NCBI RefSeq assembly: GCF_001068775.1
Contig: NZ_JWAJ01000142.1
Location: 1-38,333 of the forward strand
Length of the DNA stretch: 38,333 nt
Direction of reading: 5' to 3'
DNA from: Streptococcus pseudopneumoniae
GTDB lineage: Bacteria; Bacillota; Bacilli; Lactobacillales; Streptococcaceae
Position 1 is the first letter of the stretch. Every line of letters begins with the position of its first letter. Below the pieces are notes generated by a model. It was not told the DNA's origin and did not search any database. It saw only the letters and a program-made list of their open reading frames with translations. The translations under genes and the position numbers were made by a program. This document shows, piece after piece, positions 16,188 to 25,011 of the stretch.

Positions 16188-17453
16188 ATGAAGCTGTTAG
16201 TTGTCGGCTCGGGTGGTCGTGAACATGCCATTGCTAAGAAGTTGCTTGAGTCAAAAGACGTTGAAAAAGTTTTTGTAGCTCCTGGAAATGACGGAATGAC
16301 TTTGGATGGTCTGGAATTGGTAAATATCTCTATTTCCGAACATTTTAAGTTGATTGACTTTGCAAAAGCCAACGATATAGCTTGGTCCTTTATCGGTCCA
16401 GATGATGCCCTTGCTGCTGGAATCGTGGATGATTTTAACCAAGCTGGGCTTAAGGCCTTTGGTCCGACAAGATTGGCGGCTGAGTTGGAGTGGTCTAAGG
16501 ATTTTGCCAAGGAAATCATGGTCAAATACGGCGTTCCGACAGCAGCCTATGGCACATTCTCGGACTTTGAGGAAGCCAAGGCCTATATCGAAAAGCAGGG
16601 TGCGCCTATCGTAGTCAAGGCGGATGGCTTGGCGCTTGGGAAGGGTGTCGTCGTTGCGGAGACGGTTGAGCAAGCAGTCGAAGCAGCTCACGAGATGCTT
16701 TTGGACAATAAATTTGGTGACTCAGGTGCGCGTGTGGTTATTGAGGAATTCCTTGAAGGAGAGGAATTTTCACTCTTTGCCTTTGTCAATGGGGACAAAT
16801 TCTACATCATGCCAACGGCTCAGGACCATAAACGTGCCTACGATAGCGATAAGGGGCCTAACACTGGTGGGATGGGTGCCTATGCACCAGTTCCTCACTT
16901 GCCACAGAGCGTGGTGGACACAGCAGTGGAGACTATTGTCAAGCCAGTTCTTGAAGGGATGATCAAAGAAGGTCGTCCGTATCTTGGTGTCCTTTACGCA
17001 GGGCTTATTCTGACAGCTGATGGACCTAAGGTCATCGAGTTCAACGCTCGTTTTGGAGATCCTGAAACGCAAATCATCTTGCTTCGTTTAACATCTGACT
17101 TTGCACAAAATATTACGGATATCATCGATGGCAAGGAGCCAAACATCACCTGGACGGACAAGGGTGTGACTCTGGGTGTGGTTGTCGCATCCAACGGTTA
17201 TCCGTTAGACTATGAAAAAGGTGTCAAGTTGCCATCCAAGACAGAAGGCGACATTATCACCTATTATGCAGGGGCTAAGTTTGCGGAAAATAGCAGAGCA
17301 CTGCTATCAAACGGTGGACGTGTCTACATGCTCGTCACCACAGCAGACACCGTTAAAGAAACCCAAAACACTATCTATCAAGAACTCGCTCAACAAAAAA
17401 CAGAAGGCCTTTTTTACCGAACCGATATCGGAAGCAAGGCCATAAAAGATTAA
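16188..17453 (+). CDS. purD: GAR synthetase PurD
   Basis: Phosphoribosylamine-glycine ligase, 421 aa, ATP-grasp enzyme. The N-terminal VVGSGGREHAIAKKL and GPDDALAAGIVD, central ATP-grasp VKADGLALGKGVVVAE, and PNTGGMGAYAP with EFNARFGDPETQ are family signatures. AGAGG (16176-16180) precedes ATG 16188. It has its own promoter after the purH terminator. It is followed by about 200 bp of highly structured non-coding DNA before purE. Confidence 0.97.
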   Translation: MKLLVVGSGGREHAIAKKLLESKDVEKVFVAPGNDGMTLDGLELVNISISEHFKLIDFAKANDIAWSFIGPDDALAAGIVDDFNQAGLKAFGPTRLAAELEWSKDFAKEIMVKYGVPTAAYGTFSDFEEAKAYIEKQGAPIVVKADGLALGKGVVVAETVEQAVEAAHEMLLDNKFGDSGARVVIEEFLEGEEFSLFAFVNGDKFYIMPTAQDHKRAYDSDKGPNTGGMGAYAPVPHLPQSVVDTAVETIVKPVLEGMIKEGRPYLGVLYAGLILTADGPKVIEFNARFGDPETQIILLRLTSDFAQNITDIIDGKEPNITWTDKGVTLGVVVASNGYPLDYEKGVKLPSKTEGDIITYYAGAKFAENSRALLSNGGRVYMLVTTADTVKETQNTIYQELAQQKTEGLFYRTDIGSKAIKD

Positions 17454-17472
17454 CAGCTACTAAATTTGTCAT

Positions 17473-17629
17473 GGCGAGCGAAAGCGAGCCAAAGTACGAT
17501 AATGGTCGCCGTGGTGAAAAGACCAGAACAATTTCTGTTCTGGTCTAGGGAAACTTTGAGACCTTAGGCTCAAAGTTTAGGAATGAAACCGAAGGTTTGC
17601 TTCCGTCCCTACCACCTAAGACCATTATC
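17473..17629 (+). ncRNA. candidate structured RNA leader of purE
   Basis: The 201-bp purD-purE gap is packed with perfect pairings. GGCGAGC-GAAA-GCGAGCC (17473-17490) is a hairpin with tandem G.A mismatches and a GNRA loop. After 7 nt, GATAATGGTC (17498-17507) pairs with GACCATTATC (17620-17629). Inside this, GTGGT (17511-17515) pairs with ACCAC (17611-17615), and AGGGA (17547-17551) with TCCCT (17606-17610). Inner hairpins are 17520-17530/17536-17546 (11 bp), about 17552-17560/17569-17577, and AAACC/GGTTT (17586-17598). Together they form a closed multibranch fold. purE starts 25 nt later. A shorter version precedes purF. I do not recognise a known riboswitch class in it. Confidence 0.6.
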
Positions 17630-17654
17630 AAAAAAGAAGAAAAAAGGAAAAATT

Positions 17655-18146
17655 ATGACTAAACCAATTATTTCCATCATCATGGGCTCAAAATCCGACT
17701 GGGCAACCATGAAAAAAACAGCAGAAGTCCTAGACCGCTTCGGTGTAGCCTACGAGAAGAAGGTTGTATCTGCCCACCGCACACCAGACCTCATGTTCAA
17801 GCATGCCGAAGAAGCGCGTAGTCGTGGTATCAAGGTCATCATCGCAGGTGCTGGAGGCGCAGCCCACTTGCCAGGAATGGTAGCTGCCAAAACAACTCTT
17901 CCAGTCATCGGCGTGCCAGTCAAATCTCGTGCCCTTAGTGGCATGGATTCACTTTACTCTATCGTGCAGATGCCGGGTGGAGTACCTGTTGCGACCATGG
18001 CTATCGGTGAAGCAGGAGCGACAAACGCTGCCCTCTTTGCCCTCCGTCTCCTTTCAGTAGAAGATCAGGCTATCGCGACAGCATTGGCAGATTTTGCAGA
18101 AGAGCAAGGAAAAATCGCAGAGGAGTCGACAAATGAGCTCATCTAA
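17655..18146 (+). CDS. purE: N5-CAIR mutase PurE
   Basis: 163 aa, class I PurE, moves the carboxylate of N5-CAIR (made by PurK) to give CAIR. Visible features are IIMGSKSDW (8-16), SAHRTPD with catalytic His41, and a Gly-rich [13 protein letters not shown] segment. AAAGGA lies before ATG 17655; an open frame from 17583 is just leader sequence. The 3' end overlaps purK by 14 nt, and the pair acts sequentially. Confidence 0.97.
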   Translation: MTKPIISIIMGSKSDWATMKKTAEVLDRFGVAYEKKVVSAHRTPDLMFKHAEEARSRGIKVIIAGAGGAAHLPGMVAAKTTLPVIGVPVKSRALSGMDSLYSIVQMPGGVPVATMAIGEAGATNAALFALRLLSVEDQAIATALADFAEEQGKIAEESTNELI

Positions 18147-19212
18147 AACAATCGGAATTATAGGTGGCGGCCAGCTGGGTCAGATGATGGCCATTTCTGC
18201 TATCTATATGGGGCACAAGGTCATTGCGCTGGATCCTGCTGCGGATTGCCCAGCCTCTCGCGTGGCGGAAATCATCGTGGCGCCTTATAACGATGTAGAC
18301 GCTCTCCATCAGTTGGCTGAGCGTTGCGATGTCCTCACCTATGAGTTTGAAAATGTCGATGCCGACGGTTTGGATGCTGTCATCAAGGATGGACAACTCC
18401 CTCAAGGGACAGACCTGCTTCGCATTTCCCAAAATCGGATTTTTGAAAAGGACTTTCTCTCAAACAAGGCTCAAGTCACTGTAGCACCTTACAAGGTTGT
18501 GACCTCAAGCCAAGATTTAGCAAATATGGACCTATCGAAAAACTATGTCCTCAAGACTGCGACTGGTGGCTATGATGGCCATGGACAAAAGGTCATTCGC
18601 TCAGCAGCAGATTTGGCAGAAGCCTATGCGCTAGCTGACTCAGCAGACTGCGTTTTGGAAGAATTTGTCAACTTTGATCTTGAAATTTCTGTTATCGTTT
18701 CTGGGAATGGCAAGGACGTGACAGTTTTCCCGGTTCAGGAAAATATCCACCGCAACAATATCCTGTCTAAGACCATCGTGCCAGCCCGCATTTCGGATCG
18801 TTTGGCAGAGAAAACCAAGGCTATGGCAGTGCGAATCGCAGAACAACTGAACCTCTCTGGGACCCTTTGCGTGGAAATGTTTGCGACAGCTGATGACATC
18901 ATTGTCAATGAGATTGCCCCACGCCCACATAACTCTGGCCACTATTCAATCGAAGCCTGCGACTTCTCCCAGTTTGACACCCATATTCTTGGTGTTCTCG
19001 GAGCACCATTGCCAGCCATCCACCTCCATGCTCCAGCTGTTATGCTCAATGTCCTCGGCCAACACGTCGAGGTTGCTGAAAAATATGTGACAGAAAATCC
19101 AAGCGCCCACCTCCACATGTATGGTAAAATAGAAGCAAAGCACAACCGCAAAATGGGACATGTGACTTTGTTTAGTGATGCGCCGGATAGTGTGGAAGAG
19201 TTTGGGGAGTAA
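18133..19212 (+). CDS. purK: N5-CAIR synthetase PurK
   Basis: 359 aa, ATP-grasp carboxylase converting AIR, bicarbonate and ATP to N5-CAIR. The N-terminal [17 protein letters not shown] is typical. [24 protein letters not shown] and [14 protein letters not shown] mark the ATP-grasp core. GAGGAG inside purE precedes ATG 18133. The stop codon lies in a long imperfect hairpin (19205-19249). This ends the purine run before an unrelated reductase gene. Confidence 0.96.
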   Translation: MSSSKTIGIIGGGQLGQMMAISAIYMGHKVIALDPAADCPASRVAEIIVAPYNDVDALHQLAERCDVLTYEFENVDADGLDAVIKDGQLPQGTDLLRISQNRIFEKDFLSNKAQVTVAPYKVVTSSQDLANMDLSKNYVLKTATGGYDGHGQKVIRSAADLAEAYALADSADCVLEEFVNFDLEISVIVSGNGKDVTVFPVQENIHRNNILSKTIVPARISDRLAEKTKAMAVRIAEQLNLSGTLCVEMFATADDIIVNEIAPRPHNSGHYSIEACDFSQFDTHILGVLGAPLPAIHLHAPAVMLNVLGQHVEVAEKYVTENPSAHLHMYGKIEAKHNRKMGHVTLFSDAPDSVEEFGE

Positions 19213-19249
19213 GACAGGACCCTAATTACAATGTCCGTTGTCTTACCCC
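19205..19249 (+). other. long hairpin at the purK stop codon
   Basis: GTAAGACA (19209-19216) pairs with TGTCTTAC (19239-19246), extended inward by GGAC/GTCC (with a 2-nt bulge) and outward by GGG/CCC, about 15 pairs in all. No T tract follows, so it is more likely a 3' stabiliser or processing site than a strong terminator. Confidence 0.5.
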
Positions 19250-19253
19250 TGCA

Positions 19254-19312
19254 AGGTTGACTAGGTTTGTCGTAGCTGATAAAGTCAGCAAGAGAAGCCA
19301 GTCAACTACTGC
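19254..19312 (+). repeat. stem-loop repeat related to 6806-6866
   Basis: GGTTGACT..AGTCAAC arms enclose AGCTGAT-AAA-GTCAGC and end in TACTGC. The order of arms, inner stem and trailing ACTGC is the same as in the copy before purL, though the sequences have diverged. It is located between purK and the PanE-like gene. Confidence 0.6.
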
Positions 19313-19332
19313 TGAAAGGGATTGATTTTTAA

Positions 19333-20283
19333 GTGGAAATAGCGATTTTAGGACTTGGAGTTATCGGGACTACTTATGCTTATGCTTTTCAAAAAGCAGG
19401 TCATCAAGTGGAACACGTACTTAGAGATAGTAAGAAAAACAATGCTCCCAAGGAGTTGTTGGTTGATCTGCTAGATGGCCGTTATCATTCCAAAGGTGAG
19501 AACAAACACGACACCTATGAGGTTCGTGTGGCAGAAGTTGATTCGGAATATGATTTTATTTTTCTCAGTGTGCGCCATGGGTTTGTCAAAGAAGCTGTGG
19601 AGACCTTGCGAAAAAATAATATCAAAGGCACTCTCGTTTTCTTCTGCAATTTCTGGGATACTCAAAAAGAGGTCCAAGAGTGGGCAGGGGATTACGACTA
19701 TATTCTGGCCTTTCCGACAGCGGGCGGTCACATGCAAGAGGACCATTTGGATGGTGTCTTGTTTGATCATTTAATGCTAGAAGGTGAGCAAAAAGCACAC
19801 ATTTCTAACTATGGTGATCTGACGACTTTACTGACTTCTGCAGATTTGAAGTGGGAAGTGCCTCATGATATGGTCGAGTGGATTTGGATTCACATGGCGA
19901 TTAATGCAGGTGTCACTTCGACAGCTGCGCGTTCGGGGAATTTGGAAAATCCAGAACAGCTGGCTCTGAACTTGATGAATAGTTCTTCGGAATTATCATT
20001 GGCCATCAAGGCCATTCGAGAGGCTTTGAAAGTCGTAGAAGCGCGTGGTGTAAATTTGAAGCTTTATAAAGCTGAACTCTTACCTTACAAAATTCCCGCT
20101 TGGATTGCAGGAAAAGCCATGAAAATCATGTTTGCGAAAAATGAGCTGACCCGAAAAATTATGACCTTGCACAATGATAAGCAGGACATCTTCTACTGTT
20201 GTCAAAGTGTTTATCAGACCGGTCAGGAGTTAGGTGTGAAGATGCCTATTCTGGAAGCAAATATGAAGGGTCTTTCGATTTAG
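19333..20283 (+). CDS. ketopantoate reductase (PanE/ApbA)-like oxidoreductase
   Basis: 316 aa with a GTG start. The N-terminal Rossmann motif GLGVIGTTYAYAFQ begins at residue 7, so little can be missing upstream. Further in are FCNFWDTQKEVQEW and the family-like AINAGVTSTAARSG (helical catalytic domain). It is a NADPH-dependent reductase by family; whether the substrate is 2-dehydropantoate cannot be told, and the pantothenate route is often incomplete in streptococci. AAAGGG sits 12 nt before the GTG. It is followed after 8 bp by a small gene. Confidence 0.75.
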   Translation: MEIAILGLGVIGTTYAYAFQKAGHQVEHVLRDSKKNNAPKELLVDLLDGRYHSKGENKHDTYEVRVAEVDSEYDFIFLSVRHGFVKEAVETLRKNNIKGTLVFFCNFWDTQKEVQEWAGDYDYILAFPTAGGHMQEDHLDGVLFDHLMLEGEQKAHISNYGDLTTLLTSADLKWEVPHDMVEWIWIHMAINAGVTSTAARSGNLENPEQLALNLMNSSSELSLAIKAIREALKVVEARGVNLKLYKAELLPYKIPAWIAGKAMKIMFAKNELTRKIMTLHNDKQDIFYCCQSVYQTGQELGVKMPILEANMKGLSI

Positions 20284-20291
20284 GAGGTTTT

Positions 20292-20519
20292 ATGATTCAA
20301 CTCATTGTCAACGCATTTGTTGAAAAAGAGAAGACCGGAGCAGTCGTCGAAGTCTTGTATGCTAGTAGCGATCATGAAAAAGTGAAAGCTAAGTATGAAG
20401 AGCTGACTGCTCAGTATCCTGATAACTATTTAGCTATCTATGATCTACCGCTTGATACGGATTTGAATACACTCAATCATTATCCATCTGTGTGGATTGG
20501 GAAAGAAGAATTTGAATAA
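20292..20519 (+). CDS. conserved small protein of unknown function
   Basis: 75 aa, begins MIQLIVNAFVEKEKTGAVVE. TAGGAGG (20281-20287) includes the stop of the upstream gene and serves ATG 20292; an upstream start at 20199 is unlikely because it overlaps the reductase. It is acidic and soluble with no membrane segment. The phrase ASSDHEKVKAKYEELTAQYP suggests an alpha/beta fold. It is coupled to the PanE-like gene. I do not know a function. Confidence 0.75.
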   Translation: MIQLIVNAFVEKEKTGAVVEVLYASSDHEKVKAKYEELTAQYPDNYLAIYDLPLDTDLNTLNHYPSVWIGKEEFE

Positions 20520-20574
20520 AGTGATTGCCGTTTGCTAACTGATGTGAAACATCAAAAGAAAGGAAAATAAAACA

Positions 20575-21870
20575 ATGATCGAACGTTACTCTCGCCCTGA
20601 GATGGCGAACATTTGGAGTGAAGAAAATAAATACCGTGCTTGGCTTGAGGTGGAAATCTTGGCTGACGAGGCATGGGCTGAGTTGGGGGAAATCCCTAAG
20701 GAAGATGTGGCTTTGATTCGCGAGAAAGCGGACTTTGACATCGACCGTATTTTGGAGATTGAGCAAGAGACTCGTCACGATGTGGTTGCCTTTACACGTG
20801 CGGTTTCTGAAACGCTTGGCGAAGAGCGCAAGTGGGTTCACTATGGTTTGACTTCTACCGACGTGGTGGATACGGCCTACGGTTACCTCTACAAGCAGGC
20901 CAACGACATCATCCGTCGTGACCTTGAAAACTTTACCAACATCATCGCTGACAAGGCTAAGGAGCACAAGTTCACTATTATGATGGGGCGTACCCATGGT
21001 GTTCACGCTGAGCCGACAACCTTTGGTCTTAAATTGGCGACTTGGTACAGTGAAATGAAGCGCAATATCGAGCGTTTCGAGCATGCGGCTGCTGGTGTTG
21101 AAGCTGGTAAGATCTCTGGTGCGGTTGGAAACTTCGCCAACATCCCACCATTTGTAGAGGAATACGTCTGCGAAAAGCTGGGTATCCGTGCTCAAGAAAT
21201 CTCTACACAGGTCCTTCCTCGTGACCTTCACGCTGAGTACTTTGCGGTTCTTGCTAGTATCGCGACTTCTATCGAGCGTATGGCAACGGAGATCCGTGGT
21301 CTCCAAAAGTCTGAGCAACGCGAAGTGGAAGAGTTCTTTGCTAAGGGCCAAAAAGGGTCTTCAGCTATGCCTCACAAACGCAATCCTATCGGTTCTGAAA
21401 ATATGACTGGGCTTGCGCGTGTTATCCGTGGCCATATGATTACAGCCTATGAAAACGTTGCTCTCTGGCACGAACGCGACATTTCCCATTCATCAGCTGA
21501 GCGCATCATCACACCGGATACAACCATTTTGATTGACTACATGCTCAACCGTTTTGGAAATATTGTCAAAAACTTGACAGTCTTCCCAGAAAACATGATC
21601 CGCAACATGAACTCGACTTTTGGTCTTATCTTTAGTCAGCGGGCTATGTTGACCTTGATTGAAAAAGGCATGACCCGTGAGCAAGCCTATGACTTGGTGC
21701 AACCAAAAACAGCTTACTCTTGGGACAATCAAGTAGACTTCAAACCCCTTCTCGAAGCAGATCCAGAGGTGACATCACGCCTCACACAAGAAGAAATCAA
21801 CGCAATCTTCAACCCTCTTTATTACACTAAACGAGTGGATGATATCTTTGAACGTCTTGGTTTAGGATAA
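20575..21870 (+). CDS. purB: adenylosuccinate lyase PurB
   Basis: 431 aa, fumarase/aspartase superfamily. It cleaves SAICAR to AICAR in the IMP route and adenylosuccinate to AMP. The signature [19 protein letters not shown] contains the mobile catalytic Ser loop. [13 protein letters not shown] and [14 protein letters not shown] carry active-site His residues. AAAGGA precedes ATG 20575, with a small GATGT/ACATC hairpin just upstream. It completes the purine set in this window. Confidence 0.97.
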   Translation: MIERYSRPEMANIWSEENKYRAWLEVEILADEAWAELGEIPKEDVALIREKADFDIDRILEIEQETRHDVVAFTRAVSETLGEERKWVHYGLTSTDVVDTAYGYLYKQANDIIRRDLENFTNIIADKAKEHKFTIMMGRTHGVHAEPTTFGLKLATWYSEMKRNIERFEHAAAGVEAGKISGAVGNFANIPPFVEEYVCEKLGIRAQEISTQVLPRDLHAEYFAVLASIATSIERMATEIRGLQKSEQREVEEFFAKGQKGSSAMPHKRNPIGSENMTGLARVIRGHMITAYENVALWHERDISHSSAERIITPDTTILIDYMLNRFGNIVKNLTVFPENMIRNMNSTFGLIFSQRAMLTLIEKGMTREQAYDLVQPKTAYSWDNQVDFKPLLEADPEVTSRLTQEEINAIFNPLYYTKRVDDIFERLGLG

Positions 21871-21879
21871 TTAGAATAA

Positions 21880-21933
21880 AAATCAAATTTCTATTACTCC
21901 ATTTATAGGAGTAGCAGAACTTCGATTTTTCTT
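21880..21933 (+). terminator. terminator after purB
   Basis: TACTCC..GGAGTA forms the apex; TTCT/AGAA and AAATC/GATTT extend the stem with internal mismatches, followed by a T run. This closes the purine region. Confidence 0.65.
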
Positions 21934-21994
21934 GTTTATTAAAGCTTTTTTGCTAAAAAGATTCCCAATATTTTAGTAAAATTTAAAACAAATT

Positions 21995-22082
21995 TATACT
22001 CAATGAAAATCAAAGAGCAAACTAGGAAGCTAGCCGCAGGCCGTACTTGAGTACGGTAAGGCGACGCTGATGTGGTTTGAAT
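21995..22082. repeat. BOX element, 3'-truncated
   Basis: Nearly identical to 86-178 (ACTCAATGAAAATCAAAGAG through TACGGTAAGG, CGACGCTGA and TGTGGTTTGA). It loses similarity where the GAGATTTTCGAAGAGTAT end should be. It lies in the 312-bp gap between purB and the GntR gene. The rest of that gap holds the purB terminator and a weak minus-strand terminator. Confidence 0.8.
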
Positions 22083-22145
22083 TAGTATTAATCGATCTTC
22101 ATTGACATATAGAAAATACAGTTTTGATTGGATATAATAAGCATT

Positions 22146-22170
22146 GAAAAAGCCCAAGCGATGAGGCTCA
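22146..22170 (-). terminator. possible terminator of the GntR-family gene
   Basis: On the minus strand AGCC and GGCT arms with a loop of about 10 nt run into TTTTT, 13 bp beyond the regulator stop. The stem is short, so the call is tentative. Confidence 0.35.
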
Positions 22171-22182
22171 GACTTTTAATGT

Positions 22183-22899
22183 TTAGTGATCGCGATCACA
22201 TGAGATAAATTTAATCTTATAGAAATCAGAACGTTTGTAAGTTTCAATGTATTCCAACACTTGGCCGGTTGACTCAAGTTTAGTTGTCTTGGTTTGGAGA
22301 ACAGTTGGGAATTGAGCGTCGATTCCTAGGATAGAAGCAGCATGTTCTGGAGTTGGAAATACAATTTCATTGATTTCTTCAAAATGCTCGTCATTCATGT
22401 GAATGTGGTAGTCCAATTTGAAACGATTATAGATAGAACTATAGTATTCAAGATTTGGATAATTTGCATTGATGTATTGTTCAGGGATATAAGATGTGTG
22501 GTAGATATAAGTAATACCGTTAGATTCACGGATACGTTCGATTTTGTAATAAAATTGATCGCCACGCAATCCCAATTTTTCTAAGTAGTTAAGATCGTTA
22601 CCGCGTTCAATAGAAAGAACAGTGACTTTATCGTCCTTGGTTTCAAAAATTTCTACATCAGAAAATTCTACGAGTTTGTGCTTGCGAGCTCGAGCCACAA
22701 AGGTTCCCTTACCTTGTTGACGGACAATATAACCGTCTTTAGCAAGGTCGTTTAAGGCGCGAACAACAGTGATTGAACTTACGTCATACATTGCAATCAA
22801 CTCTGCTTCAGTGTAGAACTTGTCGCCACTTGCAAATTGACCTGAAATGATTTTGTTTTTTAATTCATCTTTGATATATTGATACTTTGGAATTGCCAT
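22183..22899 (-). CDS. GntR/HutC-family transcriptional regulator (BgaR-like)
   Basis: 238 aa. An N-terminal winged helix (about residues 8-72, with TEAELIAMYDVSSITVVRAL and IVRQQGKGTFVA) is followed by a UTRA ligand-binding domain (about 90-235). GAGGTG precedes the ATG on the minus strand. It diverges from bgaC and the PTS operon, so it very likely senses a phosphorylated sugar and represses that operon; the equivalent pneumococcal regulator has been called BgaR. The ligand is not deducible. A candidate palindromic site lies in the divergent promoter region (22959-23022). Confidence 0.88.
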   Translation of the reverse strand: MAIPKYQYIKDELKNKIISGQFASGDKFYTEAELIAMYDVSSITVVRALNDLAKDGYIVRQQGKGTFVARARKHKLVEFSDVEIFETKDDKVTVLSIERGNDLNYLEKLGLRGDQFYYKIERIRESNGITYIYHTSYIPEQYINANYPNLEYYSSIYNRFKLDYHIHMNDEHFEEINEIVFPTPEHAASILGIDAQFPTVLQTKTTKLESTGQVLEYIETYKRSDFYKIKFISCDRDH

Positions 22900-22958
22900 A
22901 TTTTCACCTCATTTTTTCCTTCTTCATCTTCGATTTTACCATAAATAGTTTGAAAATG

Positions 22959-23022
22959 ATAGTAAATAATGTGAAAAAATAAAATAATAGGCTAAGCGAT
23001 TGACTTATTTATTTTTTACTAT
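22959..23022. promoter_or_regulatory. inverted repeat in the gntR-bgaC divergent region
   Basis: ATAGTAAA (22959-22966) is the exact reverse complement of TTTACTAT (23015-23022), with similar A/T-rich flanks. The 324-bp gap is otherwise A/T-rich and holds the bgaC promoter and cre site. An operator for the GntR-type regulator is possible, but arms 48 bp apart in A/T-rich DNA are weak evidence. Confidence 0.3.
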
Positions 23023-23144
23023 TAAAAATTCAGGAAATCAAGTAATTTAGGTGGAAAAAATTTAATATAAAATACTTTTTACAAGAATTTTAGAAAAGAA
23101 TTCAGTAAAAAAAGAAAAAGTTTAAATAATTTTCGAAAAATCTA

Positions 23145-23173
23145 TTGACAATATGGATTCATTAGTTTATCAT
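23145..23173 (+). promoter_or_regulatory. bgaC promoter
   Basis: TTGACA (23145-23150), a 17-bp spacer and TATCAT (23168-23173) form a near-consensus sigma-A promoter 50 bp before the bgaC start. The cre-like site directly downstream would block elongation or initiation under glucose. Confidence 0.8.
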
Positions 23174-23189
23174 TTAATATAACAATAAA

Positions 23190-23203
23190 TGAAAGCGCAA
23201 ACG
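23190..23203 (+). promoter_or_regulatory. cre site (CcpA)
   Basis: TGAAAGCGCAAACG matches the catabolite-responsive element consensus (TGWAANCGNTNWCA) at all but two positions. It lies about 10-25 bp downstream of the predicted transcription start, typical for CcpA repression of sugar operons. Confidence 0.7.
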
Positions 23204-23223
23204 AAAAAGTATGGGGTGGTAAA

Positions 23224-25011
23224 ATGACAAGGTTTAAAATTGAGGATGATTTTTACCTAGATGGGGAACCATTCAAAATTTTATCTGGTGCCATTCATTA
23301 TTTTAGAATTCCTGAAGAAGACTGGTATCATTCATTGTACAATCTCAAGGCTTTAGGTTTTAACACTGTTGAAACCTACGTCGCTTGGAATTTGCATGAG
23401 CCAACTGAGGGAAACTTCAATTTTGGTGGCAATCTTGATATTGAAAAATTTCTTCAGACAGCTCAGGACTTAGGCTTGTATGCTATTGTTCGACCATCTC
23501 CCTTTATCTGTGCAGAGTGGGAATTCGGTGGTTTACCAGCATGGCTTTTAACTAAAGACATGCGAATCCGTTCTTCTGATCCAGCCTTTGTTGAAATGGT
23601 AGGACGTTACTACGATTATTTACTTCCGCGTCTTGTTTCAAGATTGTTGGACAATGGCGGTAATATCCTCATGATGCAGGTTGAAAATGAGTACGGTTCA
23701 TACGGTGAGGACAAGACCTACTTGCGTGAGATTCGCCGATTGATGGAAGAACGTTCAGTGACTTGTCCGCTCTTTACATCTGATGGCCCATGGCGAGCTA
23801 CTCTGAAAGCTGGAACCTTAATCGAAGATGATCTCTTTGTAACAGGCAACTTTGGTTCTAAGGCACTTTATAACTTTTCACAGATGCAGGAATTCTTTGA
23901 TGAGCATGGTAAGAAATGGCCGCTCATGTGTATGGAGTTCTGGGATGGTTGGTTCAATCGTTGGAAGGAACCGATTATCACACGGGATCCCAAAGAGTTG
24001 GCAGATGCAGTTCGAGAAGTTTTGGAACAAGGCTCTATCAATCTCTACATGTTCCATGGTGGTACAAACTTTGGCTTCATGAATGGTTGTTCGGCTCGAG
24101 GAACCTTGGATTTGCCACAAGTTACATCTTATGATTACGATGCCCTTCTAGATGAGGAAGGAAATCCAACTGCCAAATATCTGGCAGTCAAGAAGATGAT
24201 GGCAACACATTTCCCAGAGTATCCGCAGTTGGAACCCCTCTACAAAGAGAGTATGGAGTTGGACGCGATTCCACTAGTTGAAAAAGTTTCTTTGTTTGAA
24301 ACCTTAGATAGCTTGTCAAGTCCAGTAGAAAGCCTCTATCCTAAAAAGATGGAGGAGTTGGGACAAAGCTATGGCTATCTACTCTATCGAACAGAAACAA
24401 ACTGGGATGCAGAAGAAGAAAGACTTCGTATCATTGATGGTCGAGATAGGGCCCAGCTTTATGTCGATGGTCAGTGGGTCAAAACCCAATATCAGACAGA
24501 GATTGGGGAAGATATTTTTTATCAAGGTGAAAAGAAAGCGCTGTCTAGATTGGATATCTTGGTAGAAAATATGGGGCGTGTCAACTATGGACATAAGTTC
24601 TTAGCAGATACGCAACGTAAGGGAATTCGGACAGGGGTTTGTAAGGATTTGCACTTCTTACTAAACTGGAAACACTATCCACTCCCACTAGACAATCCTG
24701 AGAAAATTGATTTTTCAAAAGGATGGACTCAAGGACAACCAGCCTTTTACGCTTATGATTTTACAATCGAAGAGCCAAAAGATACTTACCTAGACTTGTC
24801 TGAGTTTGGTAAGGGAGTTGCCTTTGTAAACGGGCAGAATCTAGGACGTTTTTGGAACGTCGGCCCAACCCTCTCTCTTTATATTCCTCATAGCTATCTC
24901 AAGGAAGGTGCCAACCGCATCATTATCTTTGAAACAGAGGGCCGATATAAAGAAGAAATTCATTTAACTCGTAAACCTACACTAAAACACATAAAGGGGG
25001 AAAACTTATGA
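23224..25011 (+). CDS. bgaC: beta-galactosidase BgaC (GH35)
   Basis: 595 aa, full length. GH35 TIM barrel with acid/base Glu156 (ENEYGSYG) and nucleophile Glu238 (CMEFWDGWF), followed by C-terminal beta domains (jelly-roll, ending about residue 575). The pneumococcal enzyme cleaves terminal Gal-beta-1,3-GlcNAc, a host-glycan linkage. No signal peptide or LPXTG is visible. GGGGTGG precedes ATG 23224. The TGA stop overlaps the next ATG (ATGA), coupling it to the PTS genes, which suggests sugar uptake and hydrolysis are matched. Confidence 0.96.
   Translation: MTRFKIEDDFYLDGEPFKILSGAIHYFRIPEEDWYHSLYNLKALGFNTVETYVAWNLHEPTEGNFNFGGNLDIEKFLQTAQDLGLYAIVRPSPFICAEWEFGGLPAWLLTKDMRIRSSDPAFVEMVGRYYDYLLPRLVSRLLDNGGNILMMQVENEYGSYGEDKTYLREIRRLMEERSVTCPLFTSDGPWRATLKAGTLIEDDLFVTGNFGSKALYNFSQMQEFFDEHGKKWPLMCMEFWDGWFNRWKEPIITRDPKELADAVREVLEQGSINLYMFHGGTNFGFMNGCSARGTLDLPQVTSYDYDALLDEEGNPTAKYLAVKKMMATHFPEYPQLEPLYKESMELDAIPLVEKVSLFETLDSLSSPVESLYPKKMEELGQSYGYLLYRTETNWDAEEERLRIIDGRDRAQLYVDGQWVKTQYQTEIGEDIFYQGEKKALSRLDILVENMGRVNYGHKFLADTQRKGIRTGVCKDLHFLLNWKHYPLPLDNPEKIDFSKGWTQGQPAFYAYDFTIEEPKDTYLDLSEFGKGVAFVNGQNLGRFWNVGPTLSLYIPHSYLKEGANRIIIFETEGRYKEEIHLTRKPTLKHIKGENL

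Noticed and set aside
17583..17654. N-terminal extension of PurE from ATG 17583
   Set aside because: The added residues are Lys-rich and not PurE-like, and the region folds as the 3' part of the structured leader. ATG 17655 has AAAGGA and gives the normal length.
20473..21351. 292-codon minus-strand ORF antisense to purB
   Set aside because: It is a shadow of purB codon usage with no ribosome binding site and no recognisable motifs.
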